The notes beneath the pieces were generated by a model that was not told the DNA's origin, did no database searches, and worked only from the letters and a program-made list of their open reading frames with translations. This document shows, piece by piece, positions 24,690-37,395 of a stretch of DNA of 64,000 nt. The position numbers were made by a program, and so were the translations under genes. Position 1 is the first letter of the stretch; every line of letters begins with the position of its first letter. The DNA comes from Paragyromitra xinjiangensis (Eukaryota; Ascomycota; Pezizomycetes; Pezizales; Discinaceae): NCBI GenBank assembly GCA_038503065.1, contig JBCAMK010000019.1, positions 372,001-436,000 on the forward strand, given 5' to 3'.

Positions 24690-26846
24690 ATGGTGGCTTG
24701 GTCTAGTCTTAAGCTGATAGGCGGATTTCCAAATGCGCCCTTATATCTTCTCTCGTTTGGTAAGTCTATAGGCATTGCTACTTGTATTCATCATTAAAGA
24801 AAATTGTACTAACTACGCTTGCTTGGCCAACAGCTGGGGGAGGTTGTAGAGTTCTAACTAGCCTTTATTGCCTGAACCGAATAATGAAGAGGATAGCATG
24901 TGAAAGGGGTGAAGAAGGCCAGGACCTAAGGCCATGCGACTTCTTTCATTTAATCGGAGGCACTTCGGCCGGGGGGTAAGGGATTTACACCCCCCACCGT
25001 TATCATTGATAATCTTACTGATAAATTTGGAATATAGTATTGTGGCAATCATGCTTGGAAGGCTCAAAATGACCGTTCCCCAGTGTATCGTCGCTTTCCC
25101 ACCGCTAGCAAAAAGAATTTTCAAAGACGGGAAACGCCTTCCTCATCATCAAAAGTTTCGATACAAAGCTTCATACCTAGTTGGGGCGGTTAAAGAAATC
25201 CTGCGTCAGCAAGGAATGGAAGCAGATGAACGGCTATTTACAGGTGACCAATCTGGGGACGATTACTGCCGAACGTAAATTTAGTCTCGAGTCCAAGTAA
25301 CCCCAAGAGTAACCTTATGCTAACTATCACGAATTGGCAGTTTTGTGGCGGCACTAAGAAACGATCGGCTGACCGAGAACTCCGGACCTATACTCTTCAG
25401 GTCCTACCCTGCACCATGTTCCGAATTCGAGCTACAAGACACGAAAATATGGGAAGCTATTCGAGCAACATCAGCCGCTCCACGAGTGTTCAAACCGATC
25501 ACTATAGGTGGTATTGAGTGGGTAGATGCCGCTCTTGGTTTTAACGACCCAGGTCCAGAGGTTCTGGATGAAGCAAGAAAGATCTGGCCTGGTAGAGAGA
25601 TTGGAGCTTTCCTAAGCTTAGGTGCCGGAAAGCGTAGTCCTGTAGAGAACAAGAGACGCTACGGCCTAGTTCGAAGTTTTACCAATACGCTCAATGCGAT
25701 GAAAAGTATTACCACCGACACTCAACGGGCCATCGCCTACCTCAACCGTGAACTCGGGCCAGATGTCCTTTTCCGCTTCAGCGTTGATGAGGGGCTCGGG
25801 GACATTCACATTGCAAAGTGGCAAATGCTAAAAGATTTTGAAGCCCGAACAAATAAGTACCTCGACAAACCAGAATGCCTCAAAAGTGTTAATATTTTAG
25901 TTCAGAGAATTATCAGCGATGGAGAATCGATGTACGAGAATCTACTTTCGTCAAATACAGTTTCAAGCGCTGATGGTGTTTTTCCACAGACTACTTCGAA
26001 TCCCAGCAGCAGCAAAGTTTACCGACTTCTCATGTATGTTTATTCCCCACTCCTAAATGCTTCTATGATAGTTCTGTTCAGTTATCCTAAAGTTATGGAC
26101 GGTGGAAGCATTGCAACTGTTTATCATCTTGATTTAACCGTTGTCATTTGAAACTTGCTCGCCCTCTCCAGGCCTTTCCGCCTTTCCTAAGCCAGCACCC
26201 CACAATAATTTTTTCCAGATGAAAAATATGTCAACCTTTGGGAAATAATTGCTGACATTCTTGAACAGATGCTGCACTGAACCTTCCGTCTATTTTCAAG
26301 AAGATCATAACTGGATTTAAATTACACACCAAGGCTGTCAAATGCTACAAAGAGATGCTCTCTCATATGGAAGGTCACAGACTCTTCGAAGCAGCTCGTT
26401 CCGAGATGGACTGCAGGTACTTTTTTCAGCAATCAGAAGACCGGATAGCAGATTCTCTGGGAATAATGATAGCAGAATATAAGAAAACACTTAAGGAAAA
26501 ACCGTTTTCAGAAGCAACCTTGTTAGAAGCAAAACTCAAGGAAGTTACCTGTCGTTTTAGTGCCCTTCGGGCAGTGGATCAAGACAGGGTACCTACGGAG
26601 GCACGGAGGCCACTATTCCAAGAAGCTTGGATCATCCCTAACCCTAGCGTCATCTATGCAGCAGGATGCATAGCATCGCCACAGGGTCAAACATCGAATG
26701 CGCCACAAGACCACGCATCAAATATAACGACAAGACTCTGGGCGACTGGGCGACTCCGGAATTATACCAATACTGGTTCCCAGCCAGGAGACGGCAATGA
26801 GATAGTAGCATCTAACGAGACTCGAGTAGACAACGGAGTATCTTAA
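24690..26846 (+). CDS. Patatin-like phospholipase with altered oxyanion loop
   Basis: Patatin-family lipid acyl hydrolase (Ser-Asp dyad). Exons 24690-24759, 24834-24975, 25038-25274 and 25341 to about 26032 join in phase. The joined text runs LYLLSFAGGGCRVLTSLYCL, then FFHLIGGTSAGG|IVAIMLGRLKMTV, then DDYCRT|FVAALRNDRL, then IWEAIRATSAAPRVFKPITI and WVDAALGFNDPGPEVL. The nucleophile motif GTSAGG and the Asp of DAALGFNDP are present. The oxyanion motif, normally DGGGxRG, reads AGGGCRV, which is unusual. The C-terminal frame (open from about 26277 to 26846, with a helical region KCYKEMLSHMEGHRLFEAARSE) is probably the last exon, but I could not find a junction that keeps phase between 26032 and 26277. 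This part may be frameshifted. The gene may be divergent or recently inactivated. The upstream start is also uncertain. Confidence 0.7.
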
Positions 26847-28135
26847 TAAACGAAGAAAGTACTTGCTTCGGTGTAAGAGCAACAGTTTTCTTTTCTTTTC
26901 TTAAACTTCTGAGAAACTTTTATCAAGTTCATCACTTTTGTATTTCCAATACTATTTCCTTTCGTAACTTAACATTTTATAGTAATGTTCCTTCTTAGTA
27001 CATGTAATAGCTGTAAGTGGGCCCAGAGAGTCTAACACATATCATAAAACACGAAAACTAACAAATCTACTACCTTAGGTTATAACCCTCATTCCAATTA
27101 ACACTTATTTGATATTTTTGGCAAAGCTACCGTCCTATCCAAAATTCCCCAAGTGCGAACTACTGGGCTAGCTATGGGCTATGCCCAAACTTCTAGCTCA
27201 TATACTTAGACCCAGGTCGAACCTATGGACTTACTATATCTCCTCTAGCTGTGAGGCCATGGAGTAGGTGTGACTCCAAAGACCCCGCCCTTCAGAAAAA
27301 TCTTGCGACTGACCTTCTGACCCAGATATCCTTCATCTTCACAAGATTCTAGCTCATCATGAAAAATAAGTTGCTCTTACGAACCGTTGTCATTTATTTG
27401 GTTTCAGATTTGACCCAAAGACACGAACAGCGTCACCATCACATCCTAGTATAGCACAGTCGGTCACGGGATGACTGTGAATTCCACCTAACAGTAAAGG
27501 AACCGGTTACACTATAAATTTTACTTCACAGCTTATTGATGATATCTATCATTTCAGGGTTGAGGGATTACCATAGTTGGCTTAGTGCTTGGCCCTCGCA
27601 ACCCTTGTTCACCATCAGACAGGGCACACCGTCACCCGCGAGTGACTGTAGGCTAGGTTTGAACCAAAACACCAAGGCCAAAATTCGGCGAGCGCACGGC
27701 CCTAACAGGCGAGAAAAACTGTGTTATTGGAACTTTTCCCCACCGCTGGTCACGGCAGGTCAGTCTTCTCAGATGCCATGGGTCATCTGACAGCACGACC
27801 GTCAGGTTTTTGTTCCCACGTTAACCCTTCGAACCCAGTGCTGGAACTCTCCCCACAGGGCTTCAATCAGATCCTAAGCGGCATAACGGTAGTAAGATGG
27901 TCCAGTGGATCTGAGAAAACTAAGGGGAGGAATTGAATTGGCCCCAAAGGCTTATCTGGCATCTCATACTCGAGGTCCGAGCCCGCCAGCACATACCGAT
28001 CATCAAGCTTTCCCTTATTTGTATTAGAGCTATTTACTGGGTAGCTGGGAAAACTTTAAATATGGCTCCCCTATTGTCCCAGGAACTCATCACTTTAGGA
28101 CACGTTCGAAAGATTGCACCAAAAGATCGAAGAAA
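26847..28135. other. Intergenic stretch, nothing recognised
   Basis: AT-rich just after the patatin frame (a probable 3' UTR), then mixed sequence with no recognisable frame. One TACATGTA lies near 26999. Confidence 0.45.
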
Positions 28136-28453
28136 ATGGAGGCTGTTATTCACAGGATACGATCGAGGGCCTCAGGCCATTCGAATATCGATACCTTGAC
28201 GGCGAACCATCGGCAGCTACTTGAGAGAATTGACAGAAGTCTGGAGCACCTTGAAGAGCTGACTACAAAACATTCGGATAATCCTATATTATTCAACGGG
28301 TATTCCCGAAGCGAAACGAAGAAAGTCAAGACTATCGATGTGCTCGAGGAATTCCTGTCCCTTGGAAACCCTAATGAGCAAGCATGCGAGATATTCTCCG
28401 AAAATCTGAGTATAGCTCTCAGGATATACGAAGAGTCGGATCTGTATGACTAG
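28136..28453 (+). CDS. Unrecognised ORF, possible gene fragment
   Basis: A 105-codon frame starting at a true ATG with coding-like composition: LLERIDRSLEHLEELTTKHS, then VKTIDVLEEFLSLGNPNEQA, then an acidic end (YEESDLYD). It is helical and charged, without signal or membrane segments. The region just upstream has no stop-free extension that I can join. It could be the last exon or remnant of a larger gene. No family recognised. Confidence 0.3.
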   Translation: MEAVIHRIRSRASGHSNIDTLTANHRQLLERIDRSLEHLEELTTKHSDNPILFNGYSRSETKKVKTIDVLEEFLSLGNPNEQACEIFSENLSIALRIYEESDLYD

Positions 28454-29830
28454 CAACCAAGTACCCAAAACATTCTCTTCCGAAGCAGACTGCTAACATT
28501 CGTACCCGAACTATAGAGTCGATAGAAGAGTTGCCAGTCTCCTCGGTGGAGCCCACCATCCCAGGACGTACAGGGCATTTGAACATCACATGGTTCGCAG
28601 CTAAGGAAGGTATTTACCACTCAAACTCCTCTCCCGAGCCCAGCAGTGCTAAAAACTCTGTAATAGATTGGAGAGCCTGTATTATGATTTAGAAACCCAT
28701 AGAAACAAAAATGGTGGTTCAGCCTTATTCTTTCTGATTGTGTGGGGAGTGATGCCGATTTCAAGTTACCCGGTGGCGGCTTTACGCGTTGTTTTGTTTT
28801 GTTTTGTTCTTCATTTAGCACGCGTTCGCTCTTTAGGTGTTCTGGGTCTTTTCTTTAGTTATCCTAAATCCTCAACAAAACATATCTCTTGCAAAGAGAT
28901 GAGTCTCAATCTACTTCATCCTCTTCGGTGCCGAAATCCAGGGAATGGCTCAATAGGCAACCTTCACTAGCATCCGGACGCTCAATTGAGGCCCACAAAC
29001 TCTTAAACTTGAAAACCCACAATTGCGATCCAGCAAGCCTATTATTGTTGGCTCCGCCAAAATATCCTATCACCACCATCCAGATTCTACATATCTCATT
29101 CTCTTACGCGATACCTGGCTGATAGGCAGGAGCTAAGGAACAGCAAAACGAAGTAATACCTGTTGCGAATTTTTTTAGGGAAAGCTAGTTTGCTCAGCTA
29201 GCACCAAGAAGCAGGGAGGTTTTCGGGAAAGGGGAAATTATGTTACATAGTATGCGAGCGTAGAAATTGAAGACGCTCAACAGCTCAACCCTGGGAAGCA
29301 GAGAAAAATTCTGCCCGCTAAGAACCCCACCTTGCCTAGCCCCTATCTCCCCTATCGGGGGTAGGACCTCACGATACATGTAGATAGGGATTGTATATGG
29401 CGTCTTCAGTCTCGTTCCACGCCCAGCGATCCGAACCGCTACTCGCTGTCCTTCAAATCAAGGCTCTAAAAGAAAAAATGAGACCAAAAGTCTGAAGGAG
29501 AATTGCGCAAGGCGCCGGCTTTTGTATTCCGCCATAGCCTAGCCACCGTTGCCATCGCTAAAACGAAATTACCCCACCACATCCTTGTTAATCTCCCTAG
29601 AATTTTAACCAATTGAATAAATATAAACATCTCAACCAGATTTTCGGAATTTGTTGGGAAGGTATCTGTATACCCACAAGAACATGGTTTTCCAGGCCAT
29701 TTAAGGGCGAGGCAAACCGAACTCGGGCTTTTGCTTCAGCCCAGCAGCGAACCCAAAGAAGATAAATCCCCGCACGGGATAGTCACCGGAGATCACTCGT
29801 CATTGTGAAGCCACCTTAGCGATCTGTAGC

Positions 29831-29916
29831 ACAGCCTCTGGCAAGATTATTATAGAAACAAGAGCTGGCAGGCCGAGTTCTATGGCCAATTTTCTACAAT
29901 AATTTTGCCAGAGGTC
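29831..29916. mobile_element. MITE-like element, family A, copy 3
   Basis: The left end CCTCTGGCAAGATTATTATA continues GAAA. The right end reads, as reverse complement, CCTCTGGCAAAATTATTGTA continuing GAAA. Terminal repeats of about 24 bp match with two differences, around a very short interior. The terminal repeat is the same as in the element at 14528-14672. Confidence 0.6.
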
Positions 29917-30696
29917 GTGCGCATAGGACGCCAACCTACAGTGCTTTTTTTTTAGCGGATAGAATGGTTCGCCATGCATCTGCTCTATTTAGTTTAGATA
30001 GCATCCTGGGGCGAATCATCTTGTAGCCGTGGTAGGCATAGACCCCCTTGTATTGATGCGGGTTTCAAGGCTGAAAATAGGCAGACCGAGTCGCTGACAT
30101 GTCAGGCAAGCTCGTGCCGCTACTAGCAGAGGCTATCCCTAAGCTGCAGGCTCTTTTTGCCTGCTTGAAACGTTCGCATGGGTTAGCTGGAAGGTGATTG
30201 GGATCCATCCACCTTTTTTTTTGAAGTGATAATCTGCAGATACTAACACAGTCGTGGTTTTCGCCAACCCCCGCCATTGTGGTGCATTCAAGGGCCCGAC
30301 AAGGACAATTGTTTGAACCCCGAATCTGCATCACGCCTTCGCCGTACAAAATTTCATCTAGTCCTTTTATTTAGCAATCTGATACTCACAGTACAAGAGT
30401 GCAAGTTAATATCGAAAGTGCACTTACATGCATATTTTTACATTTCTCCCACCTTCGACTGTTACAGTACATACATGTAATACAGGGTTTTAGTTCATTT
30501 AAACTGGAACACGACCACTTACACGCGTGACCGCCCAGCTTGATGGCACGAGGCCTGAAAATTTTCACTTGAGCTCTTAATCTCCAATTTCTGATTTACA
30601 AACGCAATAACAGACCTCAAAATGCCCATACCACGAATCCTTCCTATCTTTTATGCCAGAAGTACCCTGGTATCATTTTATGCTTTTTAAATAAGC

Positions 30697-30728
30697 TAGG
30701 CCGCGGATTATGTAGGCCGCGGATTATG
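30697..30728. repeat. Perfect 16-bp tandem duplication
   Basis: TAGGCCGCGGATTATG occurs twice head to tail, each copy carrying the palindrome CCGCGG. No function evident. Confidence 0.6.
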
Positions 30729-31390
30729 ATAAGGCTTCCAGGTTTAATCAAAAGCTGAGGCGGCCAACATCAACTTTATGGCCGACCCTAGACGATATAG
30801 GTTCCGCGCAGAGCCAGTATGGAGTGATGGGTCTCTTACTAAGATACTCGGTGCGCAGAACGCACACAATCCGAGATCGGCATAGCTCCTTCGTTCATGA
30901 GACACCTCGACAGGGCTTCGTGTCTTAAGCATAAAGGACTGTAAGTATTTAATTTAATTTAATTAGCCCAAGACGTAATAGTGGAGAATGGCAACTCCAA
31001 GGGTTTGAACGTATTCTTCTGTAGTGAGGGGCGGTTTGAAGATGAGGCAGGCTTTGATTCACTATCTTGCACGGAATCTCGCTGAGACTTGGCGCCTGAT
31101 ATGTTGGGGTGGGATTGTAGTTCGGTAAGAATAGGAAATTAGGTCACAGACGGTATGGATCGGCCGGAAAACTCCTAGGGCCATCTTTCGGGCTCGGGTA
31201 ACAATCCCTGATAGCATTGACATCTTTTCTGAACCAACTTCCTGACACCTGCAAAACCTTCGTTTTAAGGTTGGTATGGTCTGCTAAGTGTTGGGGTTTA
31301 CAGTTCATCTCACGTTGTAGTAGCTACATAGGTCCTTATTTAGTCTTGAACTACTCCTTGGAGAAATTTTAAAGGTCAATGACTCAAGAT

Positions 31391-31542
31391 CAATACCGTA
31401 GCATTTCGTGAAACTCGTTCCGGTGCTAGTATTAAGGGAGTAAATTCTAGCGCTAAGGTAGTTTAGACTGACCGTTCTTCTTGCTTTTTACCTATTTTCT
31501 GCCTCAGTGCTGGAATAAATTTCACGAAATACTACGGTATTG
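31391..31542. mobile_element. MITE-like element B
   Basis: The left end CAATACCGTAGCATTTCGTG continues AAA. The right end reads, as reverse complement, CAATACCGTAGTATTTCGTG continuing AAA. These are about 23-bp terminal repeats with one mismatch and partial extension to about 31 bp. The element is 152 bp and has no coding capacity. I could not identify a convincing target-site duplication. Confidence 0.6.
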
Positions 31543-34500
31543 GTACGCCCGTAGAGATCTCGTATTGATGGATATCATCATCGGCTGAAACAGCCGTTGA
31601 AAAATGTCTAGTCAGCAGCTCCAGCGCTGTGCATAAGCTGAAATGGATGAGGTCAATCATCGGTATGATAGCCAGTTAACTGTGATATTGTTATTTTCGA
31701 GGCGGCCAAAGCGCTGGGTTTTTTCTTTATGCCCTAGTCTTATCTAATACGTAGTTGCATTTCTGGGGCCAAGCAAAATACCTGATTATCCTAGATCGTA
31801 TGACTTTCCGCGGGTTACGAAGGCAGTTCATAAACTTGATCATATTATTTAAGATCACAGGCAACCATGTGACATTTGCAAGCAATGCGATGTATGTCTT
31901 AATTTTCAGGTTTCAGGCGTCGAAAAAAACCCTTGAGCGATAATCTCAGGGTTGCTGATGCTAAGGACTTAGGGCAACCTATCCAATGTGGGGACCAAAT
32001 CAAATGAGGAGCTCATCTTCAAGGGCTTAACTACTTTAGGGTATGATAGGTATAGCCTTGTCTCCAAATGCGTCCATACTGCCCCCAACTCAGCGCAATA
32101 GCTTAAATTCTCCCAAGTTCATGCTAGGGTCCCTAGCGCTCGAACTAACTAGGGAATTGGGGCTAGACCAGCTCTTTGACATGATTAGAAGATCGGGGGG
32201 GGAGCGGGGATGGAAGGTGAGAGGAGGTTGGAGTGCAAGTACCAGTTCCTTAGGGCCATCCAAGCAGCAGGTTCACACCGTTCAATAAATTTGTAGCTGT
32301 TAAACTCCATGGTAAACCGACCCCTTCACAAAACGCTCGCAGTTAGCTAGTGCCATCGCTTTCGGAATTTGGATTAGCAAAAAAAACGAAGGCTATTATT
32401 GGCTGTAGCTAGAGGGAAAATCTAGCAGTTTCTATTCGCTAGCAATCACACTCGCTGTTCCTTCTATGGAAAAGGTCCCCTCAAGCCTTTAGACGAGTGT
32501 TCTTCCGAGATCCTTACCCTAGTCGATTACACTACATGTAGGTACCTCGACCTAAAAATAAAAATAAGAAAAGAGAGAAAACTTACTATTATTTGCCTAA
32601 AGATACGTGAATGTTCTTTGGGTTAGATAGAATTTCTTTTCATATTAACGGGGGTGTCTACTTCTATCCTGCCCGCGTGAACTTACGAGCATCTTTGATG
32701 ATATCTACTTCTTTTTGGTGTGCTTGAAGAGTTTTCGGAGGTAGAGGGCATGTCTGGTGTTGGCTTGTAAGAGGGATTGCTGCATTTTTTTCTGGACTCA
32801 GGCCGGAATATCTACGCTAGGCTGTGAGGTCGGCTCTTTGCGTGCAACAATACCACTGTCGCCCCGCCCACATTATTCTCCTTTGAAGAAATCAGGAGAT
32901 AGTTCCCTAATTTTACATCTTCAGTTATCATAAGTATAACCCAAACAGCGTACAGCTTCTGACGCAAATACATAATTACAAAAGCAGTTGAGTAGTTGTA
33001 ATGTCTGCACAGATTAAGTGGGTGGCGGGATATCTGAATCGTTCCAAAAACCGACCGGCTTATTCCGCTATCGTGAATTACGGTCATTGCTCATGAAGCT
33101 CTATAGACTATTGGGGACACGGAAATATGCAGATGTTATGTCCGTAGAGAGCAGAGTCGGGCTGGTGCTAAATGGTAGAGTCATATCACTGCACCGATTT
33201 GGGCAACTGAGCTCATCCCATTTTGGTTTAGTTTGATGTCATTGAGCCCCAATTCCGATTCTCGCGGTTTTAGCTTCGTCACATTTATCATTCTAGTTAT
33301 TTTGTGGCTTTTTAGTAGGAAGTGCGGCTCGCACTCGGAGCTTCGGTGGCGATTCCTATGTCTATAGTTTCTCCCGACCACGTGAAGCCTAGATCACGAT
33401 CAACATTTTATTTTTTATTCCTGAATTTCATTTACCTGTCTTGTGAGGATGCGATATAGTTGCCTCCAGCCTCAGCTGATGGCTTCTAGTCAGTCGACGG
33501 ACATGGGCCACCCATCGACCGGCAAGAAGATTCGACTAGTGCAAAACTCATGGTTGCACACTTAAGCCCACGGCTAGTGGAAATCCTACTGTGACCTTCT
33601 TTCTTCGTACCCTTTAGATACCGATAGTCTAATCAGAATAGTGTTGACTCTGATTTCAATAATTCTCATATTTAGGAGTGATTTATCCGCGGCCCACAGA
33701 CATCAAGCTGGGGGATTTTTGCCGTTGATGTCCACGTGAGACCCTCTTTGGTGTGAGTGAACAAAGAAAAAGTTTCTGGCTATGTATCCCTGCAAGTTAC
33801 AGGCTGGCGATCATCAACATGCCAGCACCGTCAAGCACATCCTACGATTCCTATCCGCACTGTTAGAGAAGTACTCGACCCCTTTCCGGCAATAGCCCCC
33901 ACTGGTTCGTAACTGGTTCGTACTGTGCTTCATCAAAGCTATCAGGTCTAACTTGTAGAAAGGTTGGAATTTGGGATGCAGCCGTTGGAGTTGCACTCCG
34001 GCTATTTCAATTGGCTGGTTGTCTTTTTGTCAGTCGGGCGGGATCGGAGGGAGGCTGGTCTCCATTCCCCATCGCGGCATATTTTGGGGGGTGCCTTTAT
34101 TTCCTAGGGAGCCGCACGCGAAAGCTAATCACCCCCTTTTCTAGTGTATTTGTCCTGGGCTCCCCATTAACCCATTCCTAGGGGCTAGTTATTGCTGGCT
34201 GGATCATAGTTAGGCGAAGCTCCTTACAAAACAAGTTCCTCTAGGTAGGCATGGAGGTTTTCAAGGAAACTTCATCTCCAACCTAGCATTATTCCTTCCC
34301 AATACACATTTCTGGCCTTTCGATCTTCACCGAAAATTAACAGAGCATCTTTCTTCTTCAGCATAATCAAGTTGAAATTCTTAACACTTATCACATTCCC
34401 AAGCTTTGATGCTTCCCCCCAACAAGACTCCGCTAATCGCCTAGAATTCCTCTCTATAGGTGGCAAATTGCCAATGTCAGCTGTTAACTCAAGTGAATGC

Positions 34501-35670
34501 TCTAGTATCAGCACATTCAAACGGCTTTGGGATTGCCAGAGTGGCGTTGCCGACAAGCGAATGCTCCCAAAACTTGCGATGAAGATAGCCGTTCAGGGTT
34601 AAGCTGACGCTTTTGGCTACTTATAGGCGCAAAACAGGATGGGTTGGCTATTAGCTCATATCTCTCTATCAAACTCCTCACCTGCCCTCTTTTATGGTTT
34701 TGGACCTACTTCTGTAGGTGAATTTGGAAGTCCGAGAAAATTTTAAGCCACGTTAAAGATGGATGGTTGGCTATAATATTGGGGTTTCTCTCTTCGTTGT
34801 TCGGATATGACCTTCAGCCTATCTTAACAATGTTTTAGTCCTGAGTAATTCTGTATGCCCCACTCCTATGGCAAAAATCACCATGATAGCCTTTTTCGGG
34901 ACGCTCTTTGTGATGGCAATCTGGCACCTCTATCGCCGTATGTGATCATTGAAAACGCCGTAGGAGGCAGAGACTGAGGGCATATAAACACCCGAATCCT
35001 CCGAAGAAAGAAATATAATGCCTCTAGGATGGCTTGCGATTGAAGAGTTTTATAAGTACCCTTTCGGCAGAAGTATTTGACTCGTGATCAACAATTCTAG
35101 TTATACTTGTTGCCGATATCACATTAGTATCGATACTCAATCTCGCCTTTGCTGCTGAATATTTTCTTGCTGTAATCGATATTAAAAGCAAAAGAGTTTC
35201 TAGGAATTTTACTTAGAGTTGGGCCTATTAGGCATGCTGGGTGACTGTTGGTCTCGACTGGTGTACGATACTCGGGATGGGACGTTGTTAGGCCCGGGGT
35301 ACTTAGATTTTCGTTTTAGGAGCTTTCAGTTAGTTCTATCTATATATAATTTCCCATGAAAACACCTATTCAAACTTTCCTGCATATATCCTTCTCTATG
35401 TGCGCTTCAGTGTCTTTACCCCTCTCCCTTTCGAATGGCGGTCTGCATATGATTTCTGTTACATGATGCAAGCGAACAGGGTGCTTGGTTAGGACTCAGA
35501 AGAAATTTTCTTGCTCTCCTAGAAAGTTTGATTGTATTTTTGTTGTTTATGAGCATAGCTCAGTAGGTTCCCAAGATGTTTTCGTGGACGGAGAGGAGTG
35601 GTGGACGGCAGTTGGCATGTCTGAGGCTCTGGCATCTCCTTACTGCCGGGTAGTGACATCACCAACCTTC

Positions 35671-35800
35671 AGGCAAGAAGTTTAGAAATACAAGAGAGAT
35701 CCCTGAAGGGATACCGATTGGCTAGAATAACGGAAAGTCAAGAATTGTAAGTTTCCTATTCGCCGCTGGGATCCCCCTTGTATTTCTAAACTTCTGCCTA
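35671..35800. mobile_element. MITE-like element C
   Basis: The left arm AGAAGTTTAGAAATACAAGA continues GAGATCCC. The right arm, as reverse complement, is AGAAGTTTAGAAATACAAGG continuing GGGATCCC. Arms of about 28 bp differ at two or three positions, with AGGCA outside each. The element is 130 bp with a 60-70 bp non-coding centre. Confidence 0.65.
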
Positions 35801-37395
35801 ACAATAGTCTGAGACAATGGTATCTCGCAAGAAGCCTAAAGAACCGGAAATGCAGGCGTGAATTATGCCAAACCATGGTGATCCAAAAAATTGTTACCAG
35901 CAGAAGCCATCATCAGACCCATTATTACGCCTGCTACGAATACAGTCGCAACTTGATGTGTCTGAATTCACTGCTCCTGGCCCCTTGCTGCCCCATACGG
36001 ATCTTGCCGCTGCAGGTTTCCGCTATTAAATAAAATTGTTACCACGCATTCTTCGCTATCTCGTCGTGTCGGGAGACCAATGGTATCTGTTGTCCCGAAT
36101 TTTCTTAGCTGCTCATATATGCACCTGCAGCGCAATCACCCTGTGAATATTGGGTTTATATTCTTATGGGTATTCCATAGGAAAATTTTATAAGACAAAT
36201 ACTCTTATGGCTCGAACTCCCACGATTGATTGTACCGCGTTAAGCGGTATTAATGACTTATATGGATTAATAAACCCGGACCCTAGTATATAGTTTATCT
36301 GCTGTCTAAAAGACAGGGGGTGGGCTTTGCATGTAACGGCGTCTGTGCACGTACCTCCGTTCCTATATTTGTTGTCGGTCAGAATATGGAGGGTTTTTCC
36401 GGTTGAAAAAACAACTGCAAAAAGCACAGGGGTTAGCAAGACGACTGATCTGTATTTTTTTTCTGGCGACATCTAGCGACATCTCACATGTTTACGGAAC
36501 CATAGCCCTCGTTAATTACACGGATTTTCAGAGGAGCTTTTTTACCTTTCCGGTCAACCCTCGCTTCACGAAACGCCTCTTACCGAGACTTCGGGATTCC
36601 TGTCGAGAAGAGTAGCAACCCGTAACAGGGATAAGAGATCTGACGTCGTCGCAAGGCTGTCAAAGTCTCAGTGGAGAGAATTCTGTTGGGAAGAGGAAAA
36701 TTGTGCGAAGTCACAAATTGTAGTTGATCAAGGAAATCACCTTGACCAAAATAAAGGAGGCGGTGTCACAAGACTTGTCCTATTTTCTTCGTACAAGTCA
36801 CCCGGTCAAAATTTAAATCACGACCCGGAATTACGTCGGGAATGGCAACCTGATATCGACACCGCTTCCTAGACCTAAGCGAGTGAGTTTCTGTGTCTAG
36901 ATGTACTGACTCTGCTGGTGCTAGAAGGGGTTAGAGGAATAGAAATCAATGGATATATGATATGGTGGCTAAGTCGATGGCGAGTGGAATTAGTGCCATT
37001 TATGTATTCATAGAAATTAAGTGTCTGTAGGTTAATTGCCATTTAAATCTCGGCACAAGACCCGATGTATGGCCCAGTTAAGTTTACATACCTTCGTTAC
37101 GTGTTGGTAGAAACATGCATAAATATAGTATTAATTGTTTCCTTTTGCAGCTATTTGCTGTACTTGAGTTCTGGTGCTCATAAACTAGAGCATAGCCTAT
37201 TGGAGAATTAAGTAAACAAGCTAGTGGAATATTTGGATAAATAAAATTGCAATATCTGTGCGATTTACCAGGTCCACCAACCAGTTATACTGAATCTCTA
37301 GCAGAATTCCCGGTTAGGCCCTTCTTCCCGAAGACTAGCTATGGATTGAATTTCCCATCTGCATACCACAGGCATATCCCATCCTACGCAGTATC

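Larger units (their letters stand above)
28454..37395. other. Nine-kilobase gene desert with decayed repeats
   Basis: No gene is supported on either strand. Three short inverted-repeat elements lie here (29831-29916, 31391-31542, 35671-35800). There is a perfect 16-bp tandem duplication at 30697-30728 and a (TTTTG)n run near 28790-28812. TACATGTA palindromes lie near 29374, 30472 and 32534. The minus-strand frame 34272-34556 is open but not recognised. Confidence 0.45.

Noticed and set aside
34272..34556. 94-codon minus-strand frame (LTADIGNLPPIERNSRRLAE)
   Set aside because: Coding-like in parts, but with no recognisable family, no adjoining exons and no promoter signal.
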